A stretch of DNA of 64,000 nt from Acinetobacter nosocomialis NIPH 2119 (GCF_000368085.1 NZ_KB849239.1:447556-511555), one strand, 5' to 3'; shown: positions 20,326 through 28,231, counted from the stretch's first letter. Translations and numbers: made by a program. The notes: generated from the letters alone by a model not told the origin.

Positions 20326-20868
20326 ATGATTTTTGGAAATAAGAATACCTTCGCTTTATTTATTGAGCCTATTGTATATATTGAAAGCATGCGGGATTAT
20401 GATTGCTTTTGTGGGTTTTATATAAAAGGGAATAAATATAGTTCGGAGTCTACTCAAATGTTATATACGCAAAAAGAGTCAGTAAAGGTGGGAGCTCTTT
20501 GTAATGTCATTGATTCCGAAAAATACTTCTTTATGGACGTAAAGGAGTGTTTTAAAGAGATGCTATCAATTCGATATTTGAATTTTATAGCAGAGAATGA
20601 AGCTGAGTATATGGCTAAAGAGTGGATTTATTATGATTATAATGAATTTATTTATAGCGCTAATTTAGAAAGTAGTTTGTTTGGGGAAGATAGATATGAT
20701 TTATTTTGTATTGGATATAAAGGCGAGGTAAGGTTAATTTCTTATAAAATAGCTAATACATATTTCTCTCTAAAAGATTTAAAACAGTATGAAATAAATG
20801 AGTGCTTTATTAAGAAAAATGAACTAGAAAAGATGGTTTATGAAATTGAGCATACCTTTCTTAATTAA
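20326..20868 (+). CDS. Orphan immunity protein, Imm42-like
   Basis: This 180-residue protein opens with MIFGNKNTFALFIEPI and has a FCGFYIKGNKY segment, a pattern I associate with the immunity 42 family of polymorphic toxin systems. No signal peptide. It lies about 175 bp after the previous gene and just before a second protein of similar layout, with no toxin frame between them. The family call is by remembered pattern and moderately uncertain. Confidence 0.55.
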   Translation: MIFGNKNTFALFIEPIVYIESMRDYDCFCGFYIKGNKYSSESTQMLYTQKESVKVGALCNVIDSEKYFFMDVKECFKEMLSIRYLNFIAENEAEYMAKEWIYYDYNEFIYSANLESSLFGEDRYDLFCIGYKGEVRLISYKIANTYFSLKDLKQYEINECFIKKNELEKMVYEIEHTFLN

Positions 20869-20939
20869 AAAATATCGTGCTCTCTAATCTTTATTGAATA
20901 ATAAATTGGAAAGTTGTAAATAATAGGTTGTAAATTGAA

Positions 20940-21365
20940 ATGATAGTAAAATATTGTGATGATTTTTTTATACAATGGGATGTTGTTTATCCATTAAAAA
21001 ATAATTTAGATCTTGGAATATTTAACTTTTGGATTAATGATACATGTTATCCAGCAAAGGGAATAAATATTACATTAAAATCTCTTTTTCATGTTTTAAT
21101 CAGTAATATTGAAGAGATTAAAGCGCTTGATAGTGATATAGGTGATATAATAATTGAAAAAATAGATTTTTCTTCAATTGATAATAAGGATCTAGTATGG
21201 TTAGATACTGGTGAACTATTTCAATTCGGCTTTGGTATGGTTTTAGGTTTTAACAAGGAAAGCGAAAGATTGTTTTATACTTTTGATTATGAAAAAAGCT
21301 ATTCTGAAATTATTTTGCCAAAAGGAACAGTAGTATCTACTTTACAAGCTTTGACTAAGTTGTAA
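20940..21365 (+). CDS. Orphan immunity protein, Imm42-like (second copy)
   Basis: A 141-residue protein with FFIQWDVVYP and GIFNFWINDTCYPAKGINITL near the N-terminus, matching the Imm42-like layout of the preceding gene, though the two are well diverged. The gap of about 70 bp suggests co-transcription. A strong terminator lies about 75 bp downstream (21,439). It probably guards against a related toxin tip that is no longer encoded here. Confidence 0.55.
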   Translation: MIVKYCDDFFIQWDVVYPLKNNLDLGIFNFWINDTCYPAKGINITLKSLFHVLISNIEEIKALDSDIGDIIIEKIDFSSIDNKDLVWLDTGELFQFGFGMVLGFNKESERLFYTFDYEKSYSEIILPKGTVVSTLQALTKL

Positions 21366-21438
21366 ACTTTATTGGTGTGAATGTTTTACTAGTATCTCCT
21401 AGATAAATATTGTTGACTCACAATTCGGCCGTTTAATT

Positions 21439-21474
21439 ATGCAAACTCTTAGACTTGAGAGTTTGCATTTTTTG
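21439..21474 (+). terminator. Rho-independent terminator after the Imm42-like pair
   Basis: An 11-bp perfect stem ATGCAAACTCT/AGAGTTTGCAT with an 8-nt loop is followed by T residues. The next decayed toxin frame opens within its right arm, as at 16,183. Confidence 0.8.
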
Positions 21475-21650
21475 TCGTAAAAGAACTTTTATCACAATCT
21501 TTTTCACCTAATTATGTTGAAGATATTATTAAGAATGAATCACCAATCAAGCAGCAAAATGGAAGCTGGTCATATAAATCTGGTGATTTAAATGTGATTT
21601 TAAGTCCAGATAGGAAGCTTGTAATCACTATTATGACAGAAAAAGAGTAG
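21459..21650 (+). pseudogene. Toxin C-terminal remnant
   Basis: The frame opens after a TGA at 21456 with no start codon. It reads KELLSQSFSPNYVEDIIKN and ends in SGDLNVILSPDRKLVITIMT plus a short tail and TAG at 21648. A GDLNVILxPDxKLVxTI ending is common in polymorphic toxin tips. Only about 55 residues remain, so the catalytic core is probably gone. Confidence 0.5.
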
Positions 21651-21655
21651 TTGAA

Positions 21656-21968
21656 ATGTGTAACAGTATACTGAATGAATTAGAAGAATTAGTCTCAAAA
21701 TATATTCATGATGAGATCAAATTTTATGATTTTAAAGGTTTATAATTGGTAAAAGTAATACTTTAAATCATTTAAACATGATCTAGTCATGATAATAGAG
21801 AACTGGTTTGAGTATGTGGAGTTTTGCTATTTAGAGGAAAACTGGAAAAAATATGCTCTAGAGTTAGGCTTTTTCTTGATTAATGGAATTAGAAATTATC
21901 CTAATGAGATCCATCTACCATTAGAATCAATTATCGTGAAAGAGCAATTTTCTCGTTATTTATCCTGA
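21656..21968 (+). pseudogene. Frameshifted immunity gene remnant
   Basis: ATG 21656 begins a 29-codon frame (MCNSILNELEELVSKYIHDE) stopping at about 21,745. A second frame from ATG 21789 (MIIENWFEYVEFCYLEENWK) runs to TGA 21966. The two lie in different frames and together resemble one small acidic immunity protein broken by at least one indel. Position just behind the toxin remnant supports a decayed toxin/immunity cassette. Confidence 0.45.
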
Positions 21969-22141
21969 TTTTTAGATTGAGATGAAAAATTCTAAATAAA
22001 GTTTTTCACAGATAAAAAACTAAGTAGGGCAGTCTAATTAGTTTTGAGTAAGGTTTATATTTAACAGTCATCATTTTCGATATTTTTCTTTAGTTTTATA
22101 AAATATACTACTCTGTATAAGTCGACTCGATTGATTTTCTC

Positions 22142-22172
22142 AGTTGCGAATGCTTATTTTTCGCAACTTTAA
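22142..22172 (+). terminator. Hairpin closing the cassette array
   Basis: A 9-bp stem AGTTGCGAA/TTCGCAACT with a 9-nt loop is followed by only a short T run. It may terminate transcription leaving the array or lie in the leader of the lipoprotein gene. Confidence 0.4.
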
Positions 22173-22219
22173 AATATCTAGATTTATATACTTCAAAAGT
22201 AACTATAAAGGAAAATAAA

Positions 22220-23128
22220 ATGACTTTAGTTAATAAAACATTGGTCTCTATTGCAATGGGATTGGCATTAACTGCTTGTGGTGGTTCTGGGAGTGATGGT
22301 GGAACTTGGAGTGCGCCGCAAACACCTAATACGGGTTCAAATAGCCAAGAGCAAACGGACAGAAGTAATAGCTCAGGTACTGTGACTGCAGCATTTGTTC
22401 CGACAGCAACGGCAAGCATGATGCTAATACCTTTTAATGGTTTCACATTAGGTAAAATGGATGCAAATAGAGCAGTACAAAATAACGATGGAAGCTATAC
22501 CAAGTTTGAGAACTATGAGTTAACTGGAGATAAAATAGCAGTTAAAGATATTGCGGGTAATCAAAATTTTGCGATAGGACGTTGGTCATATGGAACGGCT
22601 AAACAATATAAATCTGATGGAACGCTTTCAAGCCAAGACGTTTTACAGAAATCGCAAAACTTATATTGGACGTATGCCGTTTATAACGCATATACCCAAG
22701 GCGCGACTTCTGTGGGAAAAAAGACCTGCGAGGTTAGCGCATTTACTAAACCTTATCTGACGAATTGGGGCGACGATTCATCATCGACTTTACCAAATTT
22801 AGCAACCTCTACTGCTGGTACAGCAGAGTTTGAACTTTTAGCCGATGGAAAAGCTACTTTTAAAATCAGTATTACAACAACGAATGGCAGAAGTACAAAC
22901 ACTGCAACGTATAGTCCAGGCCAAAAAGCTGACTTTGCTACAAATTCAGGTATTATTACTGGCGCAACAACGATTGATCCAACGTCAAGTATAAATTCAA
23001 ATGGCCAATTTCTTGTGCAAGTGGGCCAAGGTTTAAATAAAGAAGTTCTACTTATCGCAAGCTATACAAATCAGCTTTCTGCAAAAGGCGAACGTTATTC
23101 AGGTCAAGCAGTATTTACCTGTAAATAA
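22220..23128 (+). CDS. Putative lipoprotein, function unknown
   Basis: A 302-residue protein with a signal sequence and lipobox LTAC (Cys about residue 20) followed by GGSGSDGG and a Ser/Asn/Thr-rich linker to about residue 55, so it is probably anchored in the outer membrane. The rest is predicted beta-rich (repeated T/S/N, GRWSYG, TYSPGQKADF) and contains a Cys pair (KKTCEV and the C-terminal FTCK) that could form a disulfide. RBS AAAGGAAA precedes the ATG. A strong terminator follows. No family recognised. Confidence 0.75.
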   Translation: MTLVNKTLVSIAMGLALTACGGSGSDGGTWSAPQTPNTGSNSQEQTDRSNSSGTVTAAFVPTATASMMLIPFNGFTLGKMDANRAVQNNDGSYTKFENYELTGDKIAVKDIAGNQNFAIGRWSYGTAKQYKSDGTLSSQDVLQKSQNLYWTYAVYNAYTQGATSVGKKTCEVSAFTKPYLTNWGDDSSSTLPNLATSTAGTAEFELLADGKATFKISITTTNGRSTNTATYSPGQKADFATNSGIITGATTIDPTSSINSNGQFLVQVGQGLNKEVLLIASYTNQLSAKGERYSGQAVFTCK

Positions 23129-23137
23129 AAATACATA

Positions 23138-23170
23138 AAAAAATAGGAGGGATTAACCTCCTATTTTTTA
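23138..23170 (+). terminator. Rho-independent terminator after lipoprotein
   Basis: A 13-bp stem AAAAAATAGGAGG/CCTCCTATTTTTT with a 6-nt loop; A and T tracts on both sides allow bidirectional use. Confidence 0.85.
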
Positions 23171-23261
23171 TAGGTCACTCATATCAGCCTACCTCAAAAA
23201 ACCCACTGATTTATCAAATACTTTGTCTGTTTTATTTTAAAACAGTTGTCACTTTTTGTGC

Positions 23262-23290
23262 TTGACGATAAATAGAGTGACTATTATCCT
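23262..23290 (+). promoter_or_regulatory. Sigma-70-type promoter of structured leader (copy A)
   Basis: TTGACG, a 17-bp spacer and TATCCT. The same arrangement (TTGACT, 17 bp, TATTCT) occurs at the same distance from the homologous structured element at 55,881, which supports a real promoter. Confidence 0.65.
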
Positions 23291-23295
23291 TTGCG

Positions 23296-23490
23296 TGCTG
23301 GCCTACATTGCCAGTCGGTTGTCGCAGACCGAATCAAACGAGCATTAAAAGATTCTTCTTTTAGTGTGTACACCCTCGTGCCCCCTCTACGGTGGAACGG
23401 AGGGGGACACCTTTGGGTGTGCTGGCCTCGTTTGACCAGTCTGCGAACCCCCTTCGTTCTGCCACCATAATTTTAATGTCTGGCAGAACT
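23296..23490 (+). ncRNA. Structured leader RNA, C4-antisense-like (copy A)
   Basis: No protein frame explains this stretch, yet it is related to 55915-56115. Elements in order: hairpin CTGGC/GCCAG (23298-23302 with 23310-23314). A long stem pairs CGCAGAC (23323-23329) with GTCTGCG (23439-23445) and TCAAACGAG (23334-23342) with CTCGTTTGA (23427-23435). Inside that stem are a CCCCCTC/GAGGGGG hairpin (23381-23387 with 23400-23406) and ACACC-TTTG-GGTGT (23407-23420). A 3' hairpin GTTCTGCCA/TGGCAGAAC (23456-23464 with 23481-23489) ends just before a ribosome site. The layout, with a small ORF behind it, recalls C4 antisense RNAs of phages P1/P7. I cannot confirm family membership. Confidence 0.65.
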
Positions 23491-23511
23491 CCCAATAAAA
23501 AGGAGTCGGCT

Positions 23512-23568
23512 TTGCACATCCATTATTTCTTGGCAGCCTTTGCCAAAAGCTATAACAACACAACTTAG
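23512..23568 (+). CDS. Possible 18-residue leader peptide (copy A)
   Basis: AAGGAG at 23500-23505 stands 6 nt before TTG 23512. The frame reads MHIHYFLAAFAKSYNNTT and stops at TAG 23566. Copy B has a better-formed peptide at the same place sharing L-x-AFAK. The rare start codon makes expression uncertain. The same frame continues past a second TAG (23593) and then runs open into the TetR frame. Confidence 0.3.
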   Translation: MHIHYFLAAFAKSYNNTT

Positions 23569-23657
23569 TTTGTTAACAAGTTTGATTGCTATTAGGTTTA
23601 TCAAGCTTTAAATCGTCACGACCAAAAACTTAGCAACTATAAAACTCGAGATGTGCC

Positions 23658-23721
23658 AAGCACAGTCTTTATGGGTTTTGCTGTGCCTTTTTTTCTCCTA
23701 AAAAGGGCACAGACTTTTTTT
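23658..23721 (+). promoter_or_regulatory. Possible attenuator with alternative hairpins before TetR (copy A)
   Basis: GCACAG (23660-23665) can pair with CTGTGC (23681-23686), followed by seven T residues. The same CTGTGCC (23681-23687) can instead pair with GGCACAG (23706-23712), also followed by seven T residues (23715-23721). The two stems are mutually exclusive and each resembles a terminator. Copy B lacks the T runs here. Confidence 0.4.
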
Positions 23722-23766
23722 AACTCATTTATATACAACAAAAATTTATTTTATAACGGTAAAACT

Positions 23767-24327
23767 ATGCCAAATTTAATTCTCCCAACACGTGCTTTAG
23801 AAGTTGTAAAAAAAGGAATAAATCTGTTTCACCACGGTGGGTTTCACACTGTGGGCGTCGACAAAATTGTGAAAGAAACTGAAGTGAACAAAATGACGTT
23901 TTATAATTATTTTCACTCAAAAGAGCGCTTCATTGATATTTGTCTAGTCGTACAAAAAGAACGGCTCCAAGACCAAGTGGTTGCACTGGTGGAGTATGAA
24001 CATGATACAAATGCAATAGATAAACTCAAGAAACTGTATGTTCTACATACCGACTTAGAGGGACCATATTACTTATTATTTAAGGCTATTTTTGAAACTA
24101 AAAATAGCTATCCAAATGCTTACCAAACCGCAGTAAGGTACAGAACATGGCTGACCAATGAAATCTATAGCGTACTTAGAACACTCAAGGCCGATGCAAC
24201 ATTTAATGAAGCGAAACTCTTTTTGTATATGATTGAGGGTGCAATTATTCAGTATTTAGATAAGAACGATACGTATGAAGGAAATAAGGCATTAGATTAC
24301 TTTTTATTAAGGGTTGGACTGGTTTAG
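23767..24327 (+). CDS. TetR/AcrR-family regulator (paralogue of 56411-56968)
   Basis: A 186-residue one-domain-plus-ligand-domain regulator. The N-terminal helix-turn-helix (about residues 8-55) has GVDKIVKETEVNKMTFYNYFHSK, the typical TetR recognition-helix pattern. The C-terminal half is the helical ligand/dimer domain. It is clearly related to the second TetR in the window (shared YYLLFKAIFETK and AVRYRxWLxNE). I chose ATG 23767 over the longer in-frame GTG 23653 because copy B starts at the same place (GGTAAAACTATGCC) and the extension covers leader sequence. The block TTTATATACAACAAAAA (23728-23744) is conserved upstream of both genes and may be an operator or promoter. Targets are unknown. 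Confidence 0.85.
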   Translation: MPNLILPTRALEVVKKGINLFHHGGFHTVGVDKIVKETEVNKMTFYNYFHSKERFIDICLVVQKERLQDQVVALVEYEHDTNAIDKLKKLYVLHTDLEGPYYLLFKAIFETKNSYPNAYQTAVRYRTWLTNEIYSVLRTLKADATFNEAKLFLYMIEGAIIQYLDKNDTYEGNKALDYFLLRVGLV

Positions 24328-24331
24328 ATAA

Positions 24332-24368
24332 ATATCCCAAAGTACATTGGCTAAGTACTTTGGGATAT
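24332..24368. terminator. Bidirectional terminator between convergent genes
   Basis: A perfect 14-bp stem ATATCCCAAAGTAC/GTACTTTGGGATAT with a 9-nt loop between the TetR gene and the leftward lipoprotein gene. T runs are weak on both strands. Confidence 0.65.
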
Positions 24369-24382
24369 ACAGGTTTTAAATT

Positions 24383-25540
24383 TTACTTATAGTAAGTTTG
24401 GATTTGGGCAGCAAGAAAGTCATAACTCGCTTTATTGAATAAAGCAAAGTCACTTTTTGATTGGTAATTGGTGTTCCATGTAGTTGGTGGTGCACCATAT
24501 GTTTCAGAGAGAACATTACCTTTAACCTGCCATTCACCATCGTAAATTTTGCCATTCATTTCAATGGCTGGATCTTTACCATTGTCAAACATTGGGTTAT
24601 TTGCACTGTCTACAAAATAAGTCACTTTATAGCCCGAAACAGTATCAAATTTATACTTAAAATTCGGATAAAGTTTTTGTTGCCATTCAGCTAGGGTTTT
24701 GAAATCAGTGAGTGAGCTATCAAACAAATAAAACTCTGTATTGTTATAAACAACAGACTTTGGTACATAAATAAAAGAGCCACTTGGGAACGTTGCATTA
24801 CTATTTATTAAGCTTGCAAAGGCTGTTTGATTCTCTTTAAGAATACGAGAAAATTGATCACCAATATAAATATAGTCTGAATCTTTTGGAATTGAATTTA
24901 TGATATTAGGAGGGAAAATATCAGCTATTTTTTTACCAGAAACATCAATTTTTTCGTAGTCGTAACTCACATTATCCGAATTTAAACTACAAGTATCATT
25001 AAATTGAGCAGTGGTAATTTGTGAGCCTTGTGATGCAACAATATAGCCTTCAGGCCAACCATTATTCTGCTTTTGATAGGTCTTTTTAGTGAAAAGACCG
25101 AAAGAGTTAAGATCGTAAGTTTGTACAATATCTTCAGCCAAACTACTTTCAATTTCATCAGCAGTTACATTATAAATTGCTTTTGGAGATGAATATATCA
25201 TCTGCCCATTTCTTTGAAATTCATCTGCATACAATTGTTTTACTGTAGTGTAGCTATTAGCTGTAGGGTCTTGTTTATAATTGTATGTAAGAGAGTATAA
25301 CGGCTCATCAAAAATTGTATTGGCTGAAAGCGTAGAGTTTAAGAGAATACCTCTATCACACTTTAGACTATTTACATTTTGACTAGATTGTCCTTGAGCT
25401 TGCGATGATACATTTTGAGTAGATTGTTCCTGAGCTTGCGATGATACATTTTCAGTATTATTAGAGCTTGAACTGCCTCCACCACACCCCGTTAACATAA
25501 TAAATGAAATAGAAACTGCTAAAGTTGAAATTTTTTTCAT
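24383..25540 (-). CDS. Putative lipoprotein with N-terminal repeats, function unknown
   Basis: A 385-residue protein with a signal peptide and lipobox LTGC (Cys about residue 19), then GGGSSSS and two copies of a Ser/Gln repeat (SSQAQxQSxQNV) as a flexible linker up to about residue 58. The remainder is a predicted globular domain rich in Tyr/Asn/Asp with a few Cys. No family recognised. Probably attached to the outer membrane and facing the periplasm. It is transcribed alone; about 245 bp of AT-rich DNA separates its start from the LysR gene. Confidence 0.75.
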   Translation of the reverse strand: MKKISTLAVSISFIMLTGCGGGSSSSNNTENVSSQAQEQSTQNVSSQAQGQSSQNVNSLKCDRGILLNSTLSANTIFDEPLYSLTYNYKQDPTANSYTTVKQLYADEFQRNGQMIYSSPKAIYNVTADEIESSLAEDIVQTYDLNSFGLFTKKTYQKQNNGWPEGYIVASQGSQITTAQFNDTCSLNSDNVSYDYEKIDVSGKKIADIFPPNIINSIPKDSDYIYIGDQFSRILKENQTAFASLINSNATFPSGSFIYVPKSVVYNNTEFYLFDSSLTDFKTLAEWQQKLYPNFKYKFDTVSGYKVTYFVDSANNPMFDNGKDPAIEMNGKIYDGEWQVKGNVLSETYGAPPTTWNTNYQSKSDFALFNKASYDFLAAQIQTYYK

Positions 25541-25784
25541 GAATAAACCTTAAGTATTTATGTTTACTTTGCGGGGTGATTATATATTTTTTATTTATTA
25601 AAAACAGACTGTTAAATAATATTTGTTAAGTATTAAATATATTTAAATATACTCGATAGTCATTTTTATCTAAAAAGCCACTATGAAGCTTAAATTTTGT
25701 AAATTTCTATTATGAAGTTTTTTTAAATAAAAGGGCTTGTTATTTATATATTATCTATATTCTTACATCTATATATAAATATTT

Positions 25785-26702
25785 TTAACTATTGCTGATT
25801 CTTTTCTCAAGCATTTCCATAAAGGTTTTTAAAATATTATTGTGGTTTTTACCCTTATGAGTAATTAAGCATATAGGGGTACTGTAGTGCATTTTGTCTT
25901 TTAAAACAGGTTGCATCACACCATCTTCAACCCATTTTTTTGCATAGTGGTCGGGCAAAAAACCTAAAAATTTTCCGGTTAAAATCAGAAAGGCAATCCC
26001 TTCACGGTCACTTGCTGTCGCTTTACAGTCTAAAAGCTGATGCAACTTTGCGGCTTCCGAGGTAATGGCATAATTAGGAAGAATAGCTTGCCATTTTTTT
26101 AATTCATTTAAATTAATGTTGCTACAGTAGTTAAATAAAGGATGATTTTTGCCGCAGTATAAAAATGAACTTTCACTATATAAGTCGAAATAGTCTAAAC
26201 CAGACAAAGGTGTAACAAGGGGTATAACACCTGCATGCAATCGGTTATCAAGTACACGACACTCAATATCTGAAAGGGTACTCATACTAATATTAATAAT
26301 AACTTCGGCATGCTCTTCGGCAAGTTGAGTCAAGGTGTTGGTGATATAGCCTCTAGGCATAGTCACAAGGTTGTTAATAATGCCGATATTAAACTCCCCC
26401 TTAAGGCGGTTATGCATTTGGTTGACTTTAGAGCGGAAGTCTTCAATCGCTGCTGTGAGCACTTCAATATATTCTAAAATTTCCCGCCCTTCATCGGTGA
26501 GGGCAAATCCGGCACGGCCACGTTGGCATAACCGAATGCCCAAACGATTTTCTAAATCACTCATATGCAAACTAATTGCAGAGCGGCTAATACCCAAAAT
26601 ACTTTCGGCAGATGTAAAGCTGTGACAGTCGCAAACCGTTTTAAATATTTTGAGAAGTTTTATATCAAAATCAGTGACTTGATTTAATTTTTTAGGTTTC
26701 AT
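25785..26702 (-). CDS. LysR-family regulator, likely activator of beta-alanine catabolism (BauR-like)
   Basis: A 305-residue protein with a winged helix-turn-helix at residues 12-70 (SFTSAESILGISRSAISLHMSDLENRLGIRLCQR, split here as a typical LysR DNA-binding region) and a substrate-binding domain behind it. It is divergent from the beta-alanine:pyruvate transaminase gene with about 100 bp between the starts. That is the usual layout for LysR control, and in Pseudomonas a LysR regulator BauR governs the bau genes. The inducer is inferred to be beta-alanine or a derivative. Confidence 0.8.
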   Translation of the reverse strand: MKPKKLNQVTDFDIKLLKIFKTVCDCHSFTSAESILGISRSAISLHMSDLENRLGIRLCQRGRAGFALTDEGREILEYIEVLTAAIEDFRSKVNQMHNRLKGEFNIGIINNLVTMPRGYITNTLTQLAEEHAEVIINISMSTLSDIECRVLDNRLHAGVIPLVTPLSGLDYFDLYSESSFLYCGKNHPLFNYCSNINLNELKKWQAILPNYAITSEAAKLHQLLDCKATASDREGIAFLILTGKFLGFLPDHYAKKWVEDGVMQPVLKDKMHYSTPICLITHKGKNHNNILKTFMEMLEKRISNS

Positions 26703-26805
26703 TTAGTTTTGTTTTTTTAAATCTAAACTCAAGATAATTTGAATTTATCAAACTTATCTCGCTATGTACACTCAAACCATAATTTGAAAATAAACAGGAA
26801 TGGTT

Positions 26806-28182
26806 ATGTTTGATACGGATAAATTCAGCGACTCTGAGCATACTTTGGATGCGGCTCAAACTAATAATAATATGCACATAAATTATCAGGCACATTGGAT
26901 GCCTTTCTCTGCAAATCGAAACTTTGCTAAAGACCCGCGCATGATTGTCGGTGCAAAAGGGTCATACCTAATTGATGATTCGGGCCGTGAAATTTATGAC
27001 TCACTTTCGGGCTTATGGACGTGTGGTGCTGGTCATACTTTGCCTGAAATTCAACAAGCGGTAAGTGCTCAGTTAGGTCAGCTAGACTATTCACCAGCTT
27101 TTCAGTTCGGTCATCCGCTTTCTTTTAAGCTGGCAGATAAAATTGTTCAGCATATGCCTGAAAAACTACAACACGTTTTCTTTACCAACTCAGGTTCAGA
27201 GTCGGCAGATACGTCTATCAAAATGGCACGTGCTTATTGGCGTATTAAAGGCAAACCAAGCAAAACCAAATTGATTGGTCGTGCCCGTGGCTATCATGGG
27301 GTAAACGTTGCGGGGACAAGTTTAGGTGGGATTGGCGGCAACCGTAAAATGTTTGGTCAGCTTATGGATGTAGACCATTTACCTCATACTTTGCAACCTG
27401 ATTTAACTTTTACCAAAGGCTGTGCAGAAACAGGCGGGGTAGAACTTGCCAATGAAATGCTTAAATTAATTGAGCTACATGATGCTTCAAATATTGCAGC
27501 CGTCATTGTAGAGCCTATTTCCGGTTCTGCAGGTTGTATTGTGCCGCCAACGGGTTATTTACAACGTTTAAGAGAGATCTGTGATCAGCATGACATCTTG
27601 TTAATTTTTGATGAGGTGATTACAGGATTTGGACGTTTAGGAACATGGACTGCGGCGGAATATTTCGGAGTTACGCCAGATATTTTGAACTTTGCGAAAC
27701 AAGTCACCAACGGTGCCATTCCTTTAGGTGGTGTGGTGGCAAGCCATGAAATTTACTCTGTGTTTATGCAGCAAGACTTACCAGAACATGCCATTGAATT
27801 TACCCACGGCTATACCTATTCGGCACATCCGGTTGCTTGCGCTGCCGCTTTAGCTGCGCTTGAAGTTTTAGAAAAGAAAAACTTGTTGGCTCAATCGGCG
27901 GCGTTGGCACCAAGTTTTGAAAAAATGCTGCATGGTTTAAAAGGCGCACCGCACATTTTAGATATTCGCAACTGTGGCTTGATTGGTGCGTTGCAGTTAG
28001 CTCCGCGTGATGGCGATGCCACCATTCGAGGCTTTGAACTCGGTATGAAACTCTGGAAAGAAGGTTTCTATGTCCGCTTTGGAGGTGACACGCTTCAGTT
28101 CGGTCCAATGTTCAACAGTACGGAAGCAGATATTGACCGCTTATTGAATGCAGTGGGCGATGCACTTTATCAAGTGAAATAA
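26806..28182 (+). CDS. bauA: Beta-alanine:pyruvate transaminase (omega-amino acid aminotransferase)
   Basis: A class-III PLP aminotransferase of about 458 residues. The text is very close to Pseudomonas BauA as I remember it: LRAHWMPFSANRNF-like N-terminus, SLSGLWTCGAGH, GSESADTSIKMARAYWR, RARGYHGVNVAGTSLGGIGG, LLIFDEVITGFGR and the PLP lysine in FAKQVTNGAIPLGG. It transfers the amino group of beta-alanine to pyruvate, giving malonate semialdehyde and L-alanine in the cytoplasm. ATG 26806 is preferred over 26800 because AGGA (26796-26799) is correctly spaced only for the second. The next gene handles the semialdehyde. Confidence 0.92.
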   Translation: MFDTDKFSDSEHTLDAAQTNNNMHINYQAHWMPFSANRNFAKDPRMIVGAKGSYLIDDSGREIYDSLSGLWTCGAGHTLPEIQQAVSAQLGQLDYSPAFQFGHPLSFKLADKIVQHMPEKLQHVFFTNSGSESADTSIKMARAYWRIKGKPSKTKLIGRARGYHGVNVAGTSLGGIGGNRKMFGQLMDVDHLPHTLQPDLTFTKGCAETGGVELANEMLKLIELHDASNIAAVIVEPISGSAGCIVPPTGYLQRLREICDQHDILLIFDEVITGFGRLGTWTAAEYFGVTPDILNFAKQVTNGAIPLGGVVASHEIYSVFMQQDLPEHAIEFTHGYTYSAHPVACAAALAALEVLEKKNLLAQSAALAPSFEKMLHGLKGAPHILDIRNCGLIGALQLAPRDGDATIRGFELGMKLWKEGFYVRFGGDTLQFGPMFNSTEADIDRLLNAVGDALYQVK

Positions 28183-28199
28183 GCCTTATAGATATTTAT

Positions 28200-28231
28200 G
28201 AGCATCGGTAGTGTCTCTGGATGCTCTTTAA
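28200..28231 (+). promoter_or_regulatory. Intercistronic hairpin between transaminase and dehydrogenase genes
   Basis: A 7-bp stem GAGCATC/GATGCTC with a 13-nt loop followed by a short T run. It could partly attenuate readthrough or stabilise the upstream message. Confidence 0.35.

Noticed and set aside
23653-23766. N-terminal extension of the first TetR from GTG 23653
   Set aside because: The extension covers the attenuator-like hairpins and conserved leader; copy B starts at the aligned ATG, so 23767 is preferred.
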